Of a DNA stretch of 64,000 nt, positions 27,801 to 40,600 are shown piece after piece. The stretch comes from Malus domestica. Its lineage: Eukaryota; Streptophyta; Magnoliopsida; Rosales; Rosaceae. The stretch is from contig NC_091673.1 of NCBI RefSeq assembly GCF_042453785.1, positions 131,501-195,500 of the forward strand, written 5' to 3'. The stretch's first letter is position 1, and each line of letters begins with the position of its first letter. The position numbers and the translations under genes were made by a program. Under the pieces are notes generated by a model. That model was not told the DNA's origin. It worked only from the letters and a program-made list of their open reading frames with translations, and did not search any database.

Positions 27801-30800
27801 ATACCTTCTTCCGCAAGCTTCCAAATTTAGTGGAGCAGCTACCTCGCCAAATTGTGCTGAAAAAGGTGTGCTTTCAGAATTATTATGTTATTTCTCTACT
27901 ACGAAATATATAACAAACCTTTTTATTATCAAATTATAATCCACTATTTTGTAATTCATGTTATTGTTTTAATAAATTGTTATCGTTTCTTCTAAAAAAA
28001 AAAAAAAAATCAAATTATAATCCTACCATCTGGTTTCTACAGTTGCTTCCTTTATTGGCTTCTGCCCTTGAATTTGGTTCAGCTGCTGCTCCTGCTTTGA
28101 CGGCTTTCTTGAAAATGGGTTCATGGCTTTCAACCGAAGAATTCAGTGTGAAGGTCATACTGTTTCAGTACTCTGCATTGACCTTATGTGTCATGAATGT
28201 TGTTTACTTAAATTACTCTTGAATGTGGAAGTTTTGTTTTTCCTTTGTTAGTTGATTTTATTTTTATGGTTGTAATCATCTGACTTGGGTATATGTCTTA
28301 CCTATGCATTTAGGTGCTGCCAACAATTGTGAAACTGTTTGCTTCCAATGACCGAGCTATTCGAGTTGGACTTTTGCAACATATCGATCAGTTTGGAGAA
28401 TCATTATCAGCACAAATTGTTGATGAGCAAGTATGCAGTCAATGATAGTTGGATTTTGTTTTGAAAACCTGGTAGATTTAGATTGATTCATTTCTAGTGT
28501 GTAGGTTCTAAATTTCCATGTGATGCTCAGGTTTACCCCCATGTTGCTACTGGGTTCACTGACACATCTGCTTTTCTCCGGGAACTGACTTTGAAGTCGA
28601 TGCTTGTTCTAGCTCCTAAGGTTAGTGCCCCTAATTTTATGGTTGTATGATTCTCACTTTGTATAGTTTATATTCTCACAAGCCACTGTTAATGTGATTT
28701 GAATCTTGAAACACGACACTTATTAGAATTAGTGTTAGCCACTTGTTACTCTTGTTTACTATTTTATATATTTTGCTTTACTCCATACCATTTTGAAGAT
28801 ATATCTCAACCTTTATGTGGTGCCCGTGATGGCTAGTAAAATTCCTGTCTTGTTTTAGGTTTAGGGGTCATTGTATACCTTTGAAATTTGAATTATGTGA
28901 TTAGTCTCATCTAACAGGTTTGTCTATCTACTTTGTAGCTTTCTCAACGCACCATTTCAGGGTCCTTGTTGAAGTATCTTTCAAAGTTACAGGTATTAAC
29001 TTCTGAACTAATAACCTTGAGTTAGCCCTTAAAATGAATGCTTGCAGTTTTTATTTTCACACTTTGTCTCTTCAAGTTGATTATTTTGAAGATTATCTTA
29101 TGTGAGTAAATGTGTTTGGAACATAGAATATAGCCATTTCTTAACACTTATTTTTTATTCTTTTAATTTCTTCCTGTTTTGCAGGTTGATGAAGAACCAG
29201 CAATTAGAACGAACACCACTATATTACTAGGGAACATTGCATCCCACCTGAACGATGGGGTTAGTGTCATCTATCTGCCACACCTACTGTTTCTAATTTG
29301 ATTCTTCTCTTCGATGATAGAATGGTCCTATTGGTTATTTGGTGTAATTTCTAATTTTTCAACAGATTTGATAAAATATTGCTTGTCCTAAGATGATTGG
29401 GTTCTTATTTAAATGCAGACAAGGAAAAGAGTGCTGATTAATGCTTTTACTGCCCGTGCATTACGTGATACTTTCTCACCTGCCCGGGGAGCAGGTACTA
29501 GAATTTTCTATTTATATATTTACTAGGTTCTGTTTTGAATCATGTTTTAGTTTGTCATCATATTAAACTTGTCTTTTCTTATGTTTGGTACATGTGTCAA
29601 TGCTTGGATTCTATGATCAATGTGAAAATTGTGGCAGGTATTATGGCTTTGTGTGCTACCAGTTCTTATTATGATATCACTGAGATTGCAACTCGGATTC
29701 TCCCAAATGTTGTTATTCTTACCATTGATCCGGATAAGTAAGTAAGCTGCAGATGATTAGTATATTATTTATCTGTCTGGTTTTTTTCTAAAAGCATACT
29801 TTACGTTAAGTGATTATTAAGTGTGTTCTTGTTCTATGACATGCTAACAGTCTGTTCATATTGCTACCTTATAAAATCTTCTCTTGATCTGGTTAGTTCT
29901 TACAATTTAAAATTTAAATAGGACTATGTCGTTGTTTATAGCAGAAAGTAAGCACTGTGTTTCTGAAAGAAACTGCATCCCCTTGGTTCTGATGTCACAC
30001 TTCTGAGGTTCTCCTGCCTCTTGTCCATGGATTTTGAAAATGGATAAGTTATTGTTCTAGGCATTTGCCGTATTAAAAAAAATTGAAATAATTTATGCAG
30101 TTATAACAGAATCTTGTAAGATTCTATTTCTGGTCACAAAGGTATTATAAGGTCGTCTACTTATTAATTTTAGCAGTCATAAATATCTTTGGACGTTTCT
30201 TCAGTATGTTGTTCTGAATAATTGTATATTCCTTTAACTTTTTTGAATAATAAGTAATGATATATCTATATAGATTTTAACACTAGGAAATAGATGATAA
30301 TGTTTTCAAAATATTTTCTTTTTCTTTTTGTAAATATGTTGGTGCCTCTTGTCGATGAGAGGAAAAGTGAATATATTGGAATGCTAAGGAGATAATCTTA
30401 AGAAACTTTTCTTTTCTTTCCCATTTCCTTCCCTATCGTTAGGATGGTTGGAAGCCAATTACAGCATCTAGTCATTACTTCGGTGAATGCATGTGTGTCG
30501 TGTGATTGAAGTAGACTTTTTAGACAAGTTTACTACATCACTTCTACAACACTTGGATCTGCATACAATGCACTCAGAGTGGGATGGGATGAATTGCGCA
30601 CCGAATATTGGTGTATCCCCAAAATTTTTGTAGCTAAAGGTTAAGGGGGAATACTTAAAAAAAGAAAAAGAAAAAGGAAATGCTTAAGGAGAAAAGAAAA
30701 TTTTCGATTACATTTTGTACTGTCCTAGAACTGCTTTATTAATGGAATCCTTGTAACGGGAATTATACCTTTTTCCCCTTTGGTGCAGTGATGTTCGATC

Positions 30801-32898
30801 AAAGGCATTTCAAGCAGTTGATCAATTTTTACAAATAGTGAAGCAATCCTATGAAAAGGTGTGTTGTAATTCTTAACTCATTTGTTTCTGTTTCTCATAG
30901 CTTGTAGGTATATCAGAAGCAATTTTTGCTAGTGCATCAATTACCTTAAAGCTTATGGCATACACATCCTTTTCTTTTGATGTTGTTGGCTACCTTGTGT
31001 ATATGACGTTTGCAAATTTCTCATTAATTGAGTTCTCATTTTTCTGTTCACATGCACATATGATGCAACATGTGGTGTGTGAAGTTGACCTTGCCACATT
31101 TTTGTGTTCCATCATAATTTCGTCACTTGGTACTGTTCATCATAATTTCATTACTTGGTACTGTATGCCATCATCTTGTGTGGTTTTCGTGGTGCTTGTT
31201 TGTATCAGTGAATAAATATTGTTTGCAAAGGCAAAAACAGTATGTATAATAGCAGAATCTTTAGAGGATAAGGCTCAGAGGAAGTTTCAGAGACCTGATG
31301 TTCCATATCTTCGTGATTGTCAATACTGTGTCATGTTGATAATCTGCTAATTTCATTGTTCTTTTGTGGTCCATATATAGACTGATTCAGGAGATACCGC
31401 CGGTGGTGGAATCTCATCACTACCAGGAAATGCTAGTTTACTGGGGTGCGTTGCTTGGGACTTTTACTTTTCAAGATATTATGATTACAATTAGGTTATT
31501 GGGATTCAACCAAATCATGCTACGTAGAATATACAGGGTTCTTTTCTGAGTGCTTAGTCTTAAATGTATATTCATGCAGATGGGCAATGAGCTCCTTGAC
31601 TCTCAAGGGTAAACCTTCTGAACAAGCTCCACTTGCTCCTGTGAATACCAGTGCATCTCTTACTAAAACAACTTCTAATGCAAGCTCAGGTACACATATT
31701 GATTACTTGGTTTCATTAAATGTGTTTAGCTTGTTGGAGAATCAACAACCATGCCAAGCAGAGATATTAGTTGGATTAAATGTTGAATGCAGGAGATCCA
31801 ATAAGAAAAAAAGGGGGTTTGGGTGGGGTGAGATGGGATTGTGTGCGTTTGTTGGTTTCCACATCTATTTTGTTCCTACCTCCAGCACATAAGAGGGAAC
31901 AATTTCTTATTAGAAAAAATGGATAGACAGGCCAATGATACTTTCTTGGGTTCCACTTCTTACATTGTTATTCTCTTCTAATCCTAGTGGTGGATACTCC
32001 AAGCACAGTGCCGGCTCACGTAAGTTCGACAACAGATTTTGCCGACCACCATATAACTGAGTCCCCAACGTCTACTGATGGCTGGGGAGAACTTGAAAAT
32101 GGAATTCACGAAGAGAATGAAAGTGACAAGGATGGGTGGGACGATGTTGAACCCCTGGAAGAGCCAAAACCGTATCCTGTTCTTGCGAACATTCAAGCAG
32201 CTCAAAAGCGGCCGGTGTCACAACATGTTTCGCAGCCTAAACAAGGTAATTGAACTTGTGTATCAAGAATTGCAGTTTTTTTAGCTTCTGCTGTTATGCA
32301 TTGATGTCTGAATGAATAGAAAATATTCCAGAAACGTATAAAAGTTACTGGTTTTAATAAAAGAGTAAAAATGCATAATATTGGTTTGAGTTTCAAGTGT
32401 ACCTAAATCGACGATAATTGTCTTGTGGTGGATAAATCATATATCTTTTATAACAATGAAATATTTGATTATCATATTGCATGCCTCCACAATGGCCTAC
32501 AAAGTGTCAACATTGGTAGAAGCTTAACAATGCCTTATCTTAGTTCACCTAAGTTTGTAAGTGGTCAGTCTTTGCGGTGTTAGTTAACTGGAAGGTGTTT
32601 GTGTTATTCTGTAGCAACGAGTTTGAGACCGAAAAATACAGCCAAGGCTGTCAAAAATGAAGATGATGATTTGTGGGGATCCATTGCCGCCCCTGCACCA
32701 AAAACAGTTTCAAAACCTTTGAATGTGAAAGCAAGTGCAGCAGTTGATGATGATGATGATCCATGGGCTGCGATTGCTGCTCCTCCACCCTCTACCAAGG
32801 CAAAGCCTCTATCAGTAGCCAAAGGCCGTGGAGCCAAAGCAGCTGCTCCAAAATTGGGCGCACAGAGGATAAACCGGACGTCTTCGTCCGGGGTGTAA
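24617..32898 (+). CDS. SCYL1: SCYL1-like N-terminal kinase-like protein (CTEXP type)
   Basis: Twenty-one exons, all in phase: 24617-24742, 24955-25053, 25143-25297, 25461-25533, 25652-25774, 26091-26199, 26764-26843, 27310-27391, 27726-27865, 28043-28153, 28314-28430, 28531-28620, 28939-28992, 29185-29259, 29419-29494, 29638-29737, 30789-30858, 31381-31445, 31580-31689, 31988-32245, 32615-32898; 798 residues. A pseudokinase domain (about 20-300) lacks normal catalytic motifs: HANVCLASVVV stands where the HRD loop would be. HEAT-type helices follow (LLPLLASALEFG, FASNDRAIRVGLLQHID). The acidic C-terminal tail repeats Trp-centred motifs (DGWGELE, DGWDDVE, DDLWGSIAAPAP, DDPWAAIAAPPP). The family works in COPI-linked Golgi traffic and nuclear tRNA export; the Arabidopsis counterpart I recall is CTEXP (At2g40730), of very similar length. 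Intron 7 holds a MITE. Confidence 0.93.
24755..24815. repeat. (CT)n-(TA)n microsatellite in SCYL1-like intron 1
   Basis: About 40 bp of CT followed by TATATATGTATATATG. Intronic. Confidence 0.9.
26897..27236. mobile_element. MITE, about 340 bp, in intron 7 of the SCYL1-like gene
   Basis: Terminal inverted repeats of about 50 bp: the left arm starts GATCAACTAAATTTTACCCC and contains CCCTAAGGTTTGG, the right arm ends with the inverse (GGGGGTAAAATGTAGTTGATC). It has no coding capacity. TTTTA occurs just outside both ends and may be the target duplication, but the exact boundary is uncertain by one or two bases. Superfamily not assigned. Confidence 0.75.
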
Positions 32899-33541
32899 AT
32901 TACACCAAACAAGGAGAGAAGATTTTGGTGGCTGGTGTTCATGTTATCATGGGTGCCAACAGGAATGGCGTATGAACTTTGTCCAACTCTTATGAATTGA
33001 TTTGTAATGATATTCACTTGATTGTTTTGGTTTTACAGTCTACACACAAGACACAAGAGAAGCTGCCATTTTGTTTAGGTGATATATATACATATTATAT
33101 AGGATGGACATGGACGTGCACTACTAGTCTACTACTACTAGTAGGGGAAGTTAACTGCCTATCAATTTTTGGGCATGTAAAGTAAATTTGTGAGATGTAA
33201 TTTGTCAAATTCTTCTTCTAGCCAAAATGCACAGGGGAAGTTTTCTACCCATGACACATTTTCCTGGCTCTTATCTTTTGACAGTTCTATATTTTTTCTG
33301 TGGGAAATACTTAAGGGCCATGCTCATAGCTATGGTCTGAAATTTCTGGGCTATTGGGGGGCAACTTGGCCCAAAACGTTTTACATGCCGCGTGCTCTTA
33401 TTGTTTTTTAATGTTTTAGTGTGTTCAAACGTCAGAGTATGTGTACGTGTATCTTGGTAGTGGTTGTTTACCAGAGAAAGAAAAAGTATGTGTACATGTA
33501 CCGGATTTTGAACTTTTAATTTTCTTTGGAAAACCTTCATC
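32899..33541. other. 3' flank of the SCYL1-like gene
   Basis: The likely 3' UTR runs to about 33200; no gene is seen beyond it. Confidence 0.4.
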
Positions 33542-33621
33542 TGCATGTATGTGAATTAACATTGATAATATGATAAAAAAGTGCATGTATGTGAATTAAC
33601 ATTGATAATATGATAAAAAAG
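33542..33621. repeat. 40-bp tandem duplication
   Basis: The unit starting TGCATGTATGTGAATTAACA occurs twice head to tail without a mismatch. Confidence 0.9.
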
Positions 33622-33988
33622 TGCAGAATTTGTTGTCTAAAATTGACCCCAAAGGGGGGCGGGCCAGTACCAAAGCTGTCCTCTGCTCTGCTTTATATAG
33701 ACGCCGGCGCCGCAATTATGATTTGCAAAATTGAGAGAAAGGGGCCACATTTCAGTCTCAATTAAAATTTCAACTTTCAAGTTGTTTTCTTGTGCCCCTC
33801 CTTCTGTTTTGGTTTTTGGTAAAATGCCCTGTTGTGTCACGTTCTCAGGCTTGACAACTTGCATAATTTGGGCAGACGGACTAATTTAGAGGAAAAATAA
33901 AATTATGTGATCATAACCGACTCTTCATATTCGTTGTCTTTTACTCTGTGTTTATAGAAATTTTAAAAGAAAAATTATACTATGGTAG

Positions 33989-35050
33989 TGTTGGAATTTA
34001 TTAGGTTTATTTAGGAAATTAATTAGAGATTTGATTTGATTTTGTAGTAGGGTATTTTTGGCATTTACGCATTAGGGTTTCTTTGGTTTATTGCTCTATA
34101 AATAGAGCTTGTAATTTAGTTTGAGAATCAAGTTATTCACAATGTAGTCTCTTAGGGTTTTGTAGCCGTTTCGGCATTCTTGTTTGTTTAATAATATTCC
34201 TATTATTTTGTAGTCTTGTTTGTTGCGCACTCTGATATTCAACTTGGTATCAGAACGGGTTCGATCCTTATGGTTCAATCCGTTCTTGTTGGTATCAATT
34301 TGTTTTGTCGCTTTTTGTTTTTTGGTTTAGTTTGGGTCTCGTTTAGGCTTTCGCTTCCGCTTTGCTCTGTGTCCCTTGTTCTTGGTCACTCTGTTTGGTC
34401 TCGTTTAGGCTTTCCCTTCTGCAGTTTGACTTTTCACTAGAGTTGTTCTGTCGGCTGCAATCCCTTTATTTTGCAAGACTTGTTTGCTGCATCATTTGGT
34501 TTTGCGATCTGGAGAAGACCCCAGGTCATAAGAAAAGGAAAAAAGTATGGCTGGTTTGAGGCTTAGGCCCACACGGGCAAAGAAAAAATATGGTTTTGAA
34601 TATGGTTTTTTGTTTGTTTGTTCGGAAGTTGGAATTTGCACTGGCATTGGAATCTTGTACTTACACTGGTGAAATTTCGTATTGAAATTGGCATCGGAAA
34701 TTGGAATCGGCATCGGCATCGGAATTTGGAGGCTTGCATCCACATCTGCTTGTTGGCAAACTCATGTCGTGTACCGCCATGAGTTTGACGGGAGGTGTTG
34801 GAATTTATTAGGTTTATTTAGGAAATTAATTAGAGATTTGATTTGATTTTGTAGTAGGGTATTTTTGGCATTTACGCATTAGGGTTTCTTTGGTTTATTG
34901 CTCTATAAATAGAGCTTGTAATTTAGTTTGAGAATCAAGTTATTCACAATGTAGTCTCTTAGGGTTTTGTAGCCGTTTCGGCATTCTCGTTTGTTTAATA
35001 ATATTCCTATTATTTTGTAGTCTTGTTTGTTGCGCACTCTGATATTCAAC
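33989..35050 (+). mobile_element. Short non-autonomous Copia-like LTR element (TRIM-like fossil)
   Basis: Two 255-bp direct repeats (33989-34243 and 34796-35050) start TGTTGGAATTT and end GATATTCAAC. They differ at only about one position, so the insertion is very young (well under a million years at usual plant rates). Each LTR carries CTATAAATAG. Just inside the left repeat lies TTGGTATCAGAAC, the tRNA-Met primer-binding type; just before the right repeat lies the purine-rich GACGGGAGG. The internal 552 bp encode no gag or pol. The layout looks whole for a non-autonomous element, moved by enzymes supplied by another copy. It is somewhat longer than classical TRIMs. No clear target duplication was found. 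Confidence 0.88.
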
Positions 35051-37185
35051 TGTTGCATGCAGAGAATCTTAAATCCCTGAGTATGCACGACATTTGCAAA
35101 TTATCAATAACAGCTGGCTAGTATTTCAAATAAAATTAGTAAAACGCATATGGTATTAGTAATACGGTGAATGCCGATCTCCCCCAACAAGTAAATAAGA
35201 TCCAAATCAGATAGAGGGTAGAGCAGATGGGAAAAACAGGAAAGAAAGAAAGTAATAATATTTTGTAATCTGCGATTGTGAAGTTGTAAAAAAAGGGAAA
35301 GTTGGGAGATTTTTTGCCATCCAAGGAAGCTTTGATTGCGGATGAGAGATATTTTTCCAATAATACTAAATTAAACCAAAAGTAGGAACAAGTGTGCCTC
35401 CGAATCCCATGGTTATATTGGATAGGCTCCTCTTTAACTCTTTAGTTAGTTTTGTTGTGTTGTGTTGTGTTGTTTGCCTCAGTCTCCTTCCCTTCCCTTC
35501 CCTTCCCTTCCCTTGACAACTGCAAGTCTGCAAGTGCAAATAAAAGGCCACCAAAAGATTGAAAGGAAACTTTGATCACTTTTCCATCAAATACAAGGAA
35601 AAAAAACAGGTGATGCGTCCTGCTTTCATCTCAAATACCCAATTCCTCCCTCTCCTTTGTCACTATTTTTTTTCGATTTATATTTTTGTTTTGCTCTGAG
35701 ACTGCACGCAGTTGTCTTATATCCCGACATCATACAATACATATGCTGATTTCGTTTGTTTGGATAAAAAGGACTAGAAATAGTCGGTAAACCCCAATTT
35801 CTTTTCTCTCACTTTGTCACTCTCTTGATGGTGGTGGTTTTATTATGTGTGAGATGAGATATTAATGGGAATGGGAATTGTAGGTGTGTGAAATTGCAAG
35901 TTGAGTTGGAGAGTTGAGATCGTATGTATGTATGTATGTATGTATATTTCAATCCCAGCTGTGGATGAATGTGCAAAGGTAGGTAGTAGCTGTTGGGTGA
36001 TGAGACCAAGTGGAGTGGACCATCCTCAGTCTGATGGATTCCTCCTTCTGCAGTTGCCTCTCTGGATATTTCGATTCAGGATAATCCATCCACATCATCC
36101 ATTCTTTTAATTCCTTGCTTTGTAAATTCCAACTTCTTTTCGGGCTTTTTCTCAAACAGCCCTCCCTTTTTGTTTTCTTTCGATAGATTTATTTTTTTTC
36201 TCTTTTGGGTTTATCTAAATTTCTGGTCTGGATGCTTTCTCTCTCTCCCAGTTTATTTGCTTTTATCAGGCCGCTTCTATTTCTCTTATTGTTTGTAAAT
36301 GTCTATGCTGATGTAAACTCTGCAGTAAAATATGTAATCACAGTAAATTCCCCTTACCTTTTTTGGTCAATTTTCACTTTTTGGTAAAATACTGACAAAT
36401 ACAAACACGCACACGCACAGAGGAGGGGAGAGAGAGAAGGGGAGAACAAGAGGTGAAACAAGCAAGGTGTCTCGCGTACTCAAGGGTTGGGTTTTGCTTT
36501 CCTAAAAGTACAATCTTTCTTGTGACACTACTGCTTTTCAAAGTTAACTCATTTGCTTGCTGGTTAAACTGTCTCTCTCGCTCTCTCTCGCTCTCTCTCA
36601 TTAGGTTTAACAGCATTTTGCTGGTTACTATTATCGCTGTTGTGAGTGGAACCATGATTGGGAAAAAAAAAGGATGTACAGGTGCACTTACGTAACAATG
36701 ATTGAAATTTTTCATCTTTTTTTGTTTTAGTTTGGGAATGAATTCACAGCGGTAAGGTTTTATTTTATTTTTGTTGAATTTTGAAATTTAATTTCTTGTC
36801 CTAATTTCCCAATTTTGAATTCTGGATATGATTAGGGATTGGGGAAGTAGTGATGATGTGGATTATGGTGGTTTTATTGTTTGCTTAAATAGAGGATAAG
36901 GATGCTGTGAAAATTGAGTTTGAAAAGAGTGGGTCGCTTGAGAATAGCAGATAACTCCTTGTGGGCCTGCGCTGTTAAAACTGTTGATATCCCTATCAGT
37001 GGTGGTGGGGATGGGGGTGGGAGTGGGGATGGGACTGCTGCTCAGAAACTGGGATTTTTGCTTTCATACATTTCAAAGACTTGAAGGTTTTTTCTTCTCT
37101 GTTTGGTTATTTCGTGGTCTGTTTCATATTTCACAGAGTAAAACCCTAATTACCATTCTACTACTAAATTTACGATTGGAATTAG

Positions 37186-37217
<32 letters not shown>

Positions 37218-37628
37218 TTTTTAAACTGCCATTTATTGCATCTATGATATTATGGTTTTCAGAGGTTTCTCATGCTCTAACTGAAGTTTGTTGCCTTTTT
37301 GCTCATTGATAGGTCACCAACTCAGAAAACTCCAATTCTTGAATTGTGGAGCAAATCGCCATTGAAATCTTAACTGAGTTTCTCTTGCTTAGCGTCTTAC
37401 GCATCCGTTTCCCATAATTTAGCCCGCCATCAAAGAAGTTGCTAGCTGTAAGTTGTAACCAACTATTGAAATAATTTAGATCCAATTCCCATGAACAATT
37501 CTAGATTCTTGATAGTCCAAGACTCGGTGACTGGTGTAGCATAAATTGCGGAGGAGGTTGCTATATTTAATCTACTCTTCTTCCAGTGTGAAATATTTGG
37601 ATAGTGGAGTCAAACAAGGATTACACAG
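35051..37628. other. Upstream region and probable 5' UTR of the SRM1-like gene
   Basis: No protein gene is supported. It contains pentanucleotide runs (TGTTG near 35453-35473, CCCTT at about 35487-35513), a TATG run near 35921-35945, CT/CG tracts near 36571-36600 and a TA-poly(T) tract at about 37187-37222. GAAATCATTTGA-type gene signals are absent. Leader exons of SRM1 may lie here but cannot be placed from sequence alone. Confidence 0.4.
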
Positions 37629-40600
37629 ATGACTGTGGAGGAAGTGGTCAGTAGCTCCTTATGGACTCGAGAGCAGGATAAGTCATTTGAGAATGCCCTT
37701 GCAACTTATCCTGAGGATTCTTCAGATCGGTGGGAGAAAATTGCAGCTGATGTACAAGGGAAAACCCTAGAGGAGATAAAACATCATTATGACCTCTTAC
37801 TTGAGGATTTAACCCAGATCGAAGCTGGTGTTGTGCCGCTGCCTTGCTACAATTCTTCTTCAGAGGGTTCAACTAGCCATGCCAGTGATGAAGGAACCAA
37901 TAAGAAAGGTGGACATTCTGGAAACTATAGCAGTGAATCTAATCATGGAAGTAAGGCTTCAAGGGCAGATCAGGAACGCCGAAAGGGGATTGCTTGGACA
38001 GAGGATGAGCACAGGTTAGTATTTTATTGTTGATTTAATGATTTTCTTGCCCGATAGGTGACATTTGTAGGAGTATCTGAATTAAGCTAAAGATTGGTTA
38101 TTCTTTTCAAGTCCTCTATTTATCTTTATTATTGGTAGTAAATTTTATCAGGAGTTTTCTTTCCAATGGTAAGTTTTCTGAAGTTGCTTTAGGCCCTAAG
38201 GTTTAGTTGGCTAAACTATATCGAGCTTTACCTTTTGAAGAACTTCCATATCCAGAATATTCTTTTACGTTATTTGTATTTAGTATCAAGCTCATAGCCC
38301 ATAGGTTATAATTTTTTGCAGTATCCTTGAACGATATTGGCATAAATAAAGAAAACATGGTATTTTCGTATTTAAACACATGACTAACATGGCGGCTGAC
38401 TTCTCCTCATTTAACTTTTCTATATTGATGTGCAATTTGGTTAGGCTTCATTTGGTTTTTTCTATATTTCATATGTAAGACTTGTTAAGAATTTATGGAT
38501 ACCTTATCGACTGTTAGTTAAATCTGAAAACATGAAAATTTGGATAACAAAGAAAACGGCATTGTAGTAGAAACCATCTAAAATGAGAGCCTTTTAGTTT
38601 TGTATCCAGGCTCCTTTAATTAAAATTTTCTTGGGATTTGGTGTTCATGGATGGAACACCCTAGTGTAATATAATGATTTTGGTATATGCCTTACCTCAG
38701 CTATTTGCATATTGCACTACAGCATTGGGCTAAGAAACCAGTGTTTCTGGCACGAAGTGACTGGCAACTGCAACACCTTCTTTACTCAAATTGTGATTAG
38801 TTCTTAATTGTTTTAGTAGAAATATGTGCTCTGTAGATTTAGATGTGAACAGTAATTGTTATCATGAACACTGGTTTATTTATGGAAGTATAGAACTAAG
38901 GTATGCAGCTATGCAGATACCGTTTCAATAGGAAAGTGGCTTGAAATGACAAGAGACATGAAATAGCTCTGTCCTGTCACCATGAAACAACTAGGAAGGC
39001 CCCCCAATCAACAATCCCATGGTAAAAACTTGTTTCTAGAGGCCGCACTTTTTGATATAGAAACCAGGTTCTATGGAATTTTATAGGGGAAATGGCCTGT
39101 TATATTACTGTTAAGTGGTGCCAACTGAAACGTTTGCGTGTTTTGATAAGAAAACACATTTGGCCAAGTGGGAGTTAGTTACTAAAAACAAGGAGGAAGG
39201 AGGTCTAGGGGTGGGGAACTTGAGGAATCAGAACGAAGCATTATTGGCTAAGTGGTTGTGGAGACTCCCAAGGGAATCACAGTCTCTGTGGCACAAGGTG
39301 ATAAGAAGTAAGTATGGGCTACAAGCTAATGGATGGGATGCACTTCCTCAAAGGAGGGTTTCAAGTCGAAGTCCATGGAAAGACATTTCGAGTGGCTCTC
39401 ATCAGTTTCTCAGTTGCTGCACGTTTGAGGTGGGCAACGGAGAGAGGGTGAGGTTTTGGGAGGATGGGTGGTTAACAGGGGGACCGCTGAAGGAGCAATT
39501 CCCTAGATTATTCCTACTATCGAGGAAGCATAATCAAAACATCTCGAGCTTCGTGGAAGTTTCATCAAATCCTTTGAGTTGGAACTTTGATTTTAGGAGA
39601 AACTTGAATGAGATGGAGATAGTAGAGGTGGCCACATTATTACAGAAACTGGAAGAGGTTCGATTGTCTCCATTAAAGATGGATATCAGAAGGTGGAATC
39701 TGGAGGCTTCAGGTTTGTTCTCATGCAAATCTTATCGTTCATTACTGAGCAACAATGGGAGTGTGCACTATTTTCCACCTTACCCTCAGATTTGGAAATC
39801 AAAAGTTCCTCCGAAGGTTAAAATACTTGTATGGCTTGTGGCCAACGGGAATCTAAACACATGCGACAGAATTCAAAGGAGAAACCCTCTTATGTGCTTA
39901 TCACCACATTGGTGTAGCTTGTGCAAAGCCAAGGAGGAGAGTGTAAATCACATCTTTCTTCATTGTTCCTACTCGATCCAACTATGGTGGAAATTGTTAC
40001 AGGAGGTTAAAGCAAGTTGGGTCATTCCTAAAGGGTGTTTCGAGCTACTAAGCACAAACTTTCAGGCACTTGGAAAAAGGAAAAAATCCAAAGTTTTGTG
40101 GGGTTGTCTGGTATCGGCAATTTTCTGGCATATATGGCTGGAACGCAACAAGAGGATTTTTGAAGATTATACTGGAGTGGGGGCAGAAGAACTTTGGGGG
40201 AGAGTAAAATATTGGGCAGCTCTTTGGGCCTCGGTCACTAAAGAGTTTGATAATGTTTCTCTATCTCAAATTCTATGGGATTTATTAGCAGCAGTTAAGT
40301 GAGCTAGGTCTAGAAATGGCTGCTGTAGCCAAATCCTAATGGTTTTTCCTTGTTATACAGTTAGTGGACTTCTTATCCACTTCTGTGCTGTTCTCTATTC
40401 TTTAATAAAATTGTTTCTTCTCAAAAAAAAATAATCTGCATATAGTACTTATAGAGGTGGCATTTCAGCTGAGAAAGATGGAAAGAATTGTTTACCCAAA
40501 AAAAAAAAAAAAAAAAAGATGGAAAGGATTGTGGGAACTCTTAAATGTAAGGGTTTTAAAGAAACATAAAACATCTGTAACAAAAAAGTGAGATCATATT

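Noticed and set aside
33637-33864. A minus-strand frame with a TATATAAAG motif nearby (about 33695-33702), considered as a small gene
   Set aside because: The peptide has no family features and the promoter-like motif alone is weak in AT-rich DNA.
34216-34743. Short open frames inside the Copia-like element
   Set aside because: None resembles gag or pol; the internal region appears non-coding.
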